DNA of 7,116 bases. Origin: an uncultured Candidatus Nemicrothrix sp. GTDB taxonomy: Bacteria > Actinomycetota > Acidimicrobiia > Acidimicrobiales > Acidimicrobilacustridaceae. The position numbers were made by a program, and so were the translations under genes. The notes under the pieces are model-generated. The model saw nothing but the letters and a program-made list of their open reading frames with translations, had not been told where the DNA came from and did no database searches. Positions 6,240 to 7,116 of the stretch are shown here, piece after piece. The stretch spans positions 1 through 7,116 of the forward strand of contig CAIKHC010000421.1 of assembly GCA_903827085.1 (NCBI GenBank), written 5' to 3'. The number at the start of each line of letters is the position of its first letter. Position 1 is the first letter of the stretch.

Positions 6240-7116
6240 ATGTCCGACGCAATGTACGACGAGGTCATCAAGGGCGGAACCGTCATCGATGGCACTGGTG
6301 CTCCCGCACGCATCGCCGACATCGGCATCCGCGACGGAAAGATCGTTGTCATTGGTCAGGTCGACGGCGAGGCCGCCATCGTCACCGATGCATCTGGCCG
6401 CATGGTGATGCCTGGTGTCATCGACGCCCATACCCATTACGACGCGCAGCTTCTGTGGGATCCAGGCGCATCCCCATCAGCAAACCACGGCGTCACCACC
6501 GTGATCGCCGGCAACTGTGGATTCACCCTCGCCCCCCTGCGCCCCACTGTCGCCGAAGCGGAATACCTCCAGGAAATGATGAGTCGAGTCGAAGGAATGC
6601 CTCTTCCCGCACTCAAGACCATCAATTGGAACTGGGAAACGTTCGAGCAGTACCTCAACCAGTTCGAGAATCGCATCTCTGTGAACGCCGGTTGGATGGC
6701 CGGACATTGCGCCATCCGTCGCTATGTCATGGGCCCCGATTCCGTGGGCGGCGAAGCAACCCCCGAACAGATCGATGCCATGGTGGCCGAACTGCGCAAG
6801 GCCATCGAAGTCGGTGCCCTCGGATGGTCGTTCACGACTTCGGGCAGCCACAGCGATGGCGACGGACAACCGGTGCCAAGCCGATGGGCCTCCAACGAAG
6901 AAATGCTCGCGATGGCCACCGAGGTCGGCAAGCACGAAGGCACAAGCCTCGAAGGCATCGTTCCCGGTTGTCTCGATCGATTCGCCGACGACGAAATTGA
7001 ATTGCTCGCAACTTTGAGTGCTGCGGCAAAGCGCGTCATGAACTGGAACGTGCTCACGATCGACAGCCGCGAACCCGACCGAGTCGGTCGCCAGGTCGAG
7101 GCCTATGACCGCGCCA
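6240..7116 (+). CDS. Amidohydrolase family protein, N-acyl-D-amino-acid deacylase-like (partial, C-terminus off right edge)
   Basis: This is a metal-dependent hydrolase of the amidohydrolase superfamily, closest by eye to the D-aminoacylase / amidohydrolase 3 group, which cleaves N-acyl or cyclic amide bonds. The first 292 residues are present; the family is usually about 500-580 residues, so roughly half is missing. The N-terminal beta-sandwich segment VIKGGTVIDGTG...ADIGIRDGKIVVIG (9-39) leads into MPGVIDAHTHYD (57-68), with the metal-binding pair His64 and His66. GNCGF (91-95) supplies Cys93 at the position of the metal-bridging cysteine of D-aminoacylases. AGHCAIRRYVMG (154-165) matches the family block usually written GH..LR..VMG, and GALGWSFTTSGSHSDGDGQPVPSR follows at 192-215. 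It is transcribed divergently from the aldehyde dehydrogenase and shares the operator region. Family assignment is firm; deacylase activity and substrate are inference, and a hydantoinase or dihydropyrimidinase-like role is less likely. Confidence 0.9.
   Translation, partial: MSDAMYDEVIKGGTVIDGTGAPARIADIGIRDGKIVVIGQVDGEAAIVTDASGRMVMPGVIDAHTHYDAQLLWDPGASPSANHGVTTVIAGNCGFTLAPLRPTVAEAEYLQEMMSRVEGMPLPALKTINWNWETFEQYLNQFENRISVNAGWMAGHCAIRRYVMGPDSVGGEATPEQIDAMVAELRKAIEVGALGWSFTTSGSHSDGDGQPVPSRWASNEEMLAMATEVGKHEGTSLEGIVPGCLDRFADDEIELLATLSAAAKRVMNWNVLTIDSREPDRVGRQVEAYDRA

Noticed and set aside
6104..6352. Upstream extension of the aldehyde dehydrogenase frame to an ATG at 6352
   Set aside because: The added 83 residues do not resemble ALDH, cross the promoter/operator region and overlap the start of the well-supported divergent amidohydrolase.
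6477..6935. 152-residue minus-strand open frame opposite the amidohydrolase
   Set aside because: It is a shadow of the amidohydrolase coding strand, with no start signal or domain.

Overview
The window looks like a stretch of actinobacterial chromosome. It is moderately GC-rich by eye, the coding is tight, a Liv-type transport lipoprotein is present, and a SDR / Zn-alcohol dehydrogenase / aldehyde dehydrogenase trio sits beside an N-acyl-D-amino-acid deacylase-like amidohydrolase. The class Acidimicrobiia is my best guess from overall style, but this is inference and not shown by any marker gene.

Layout: five genes read leftward (minus strand) and one reads rightward. In order of transcription from about 6.1 kb, the leftward genes are an aldehyde dehydrogenase (6103-4640), a class III-like zinc alcohol dehydrogenase (4578-3472) and an SDR oxidoreductase (3386-2640). 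A stem-loop terminator candidate follows (2582-2626). Next come a Liv-type solute-binding lipoprotein (2451-1072), a perfect GC-rich hairpin (1020-1053), and a LivH-type permease (986 to beyond the left edge). The amidohydrolase starts at 6240 on the plus strand and runs off the right edge. The 136-bp divergent region (6104-6239) holds a 17-bp palindrome, TCTGACGGTCTGTCAGA, that overlaps a plausible -10 box and is a good candidate for a repressor operator.

How the genes may work together: a binding protein and permease import an unidentified small solute. The alcohol and aldehyde dehydrogenases could oxidise an alcohol group to a carboxylate, with the SDR acting on a secondary alcohol or ketone. 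The divergent amidohydrolase could hydrolyse an N-acyl or cyclic amide bond. The substrate cannot be read from the sequence. The remaining Liv components (LivM, LivG, LivF) would be expected to the left, outside the window.

The most unusual local signal is a repeated G-run directly before the start codons of four consecutive minus-strand genes (GGGGG or GGGGGG, then AA, then 1-4 bases, then ATG/GTG). It is absent from the aldehyde dehydrogenase and the amidohydrolase. I see no RNA genes, CRISPR array, insertion sequence or prophage gene. No stretch of more than 300 bases lacks a gene.
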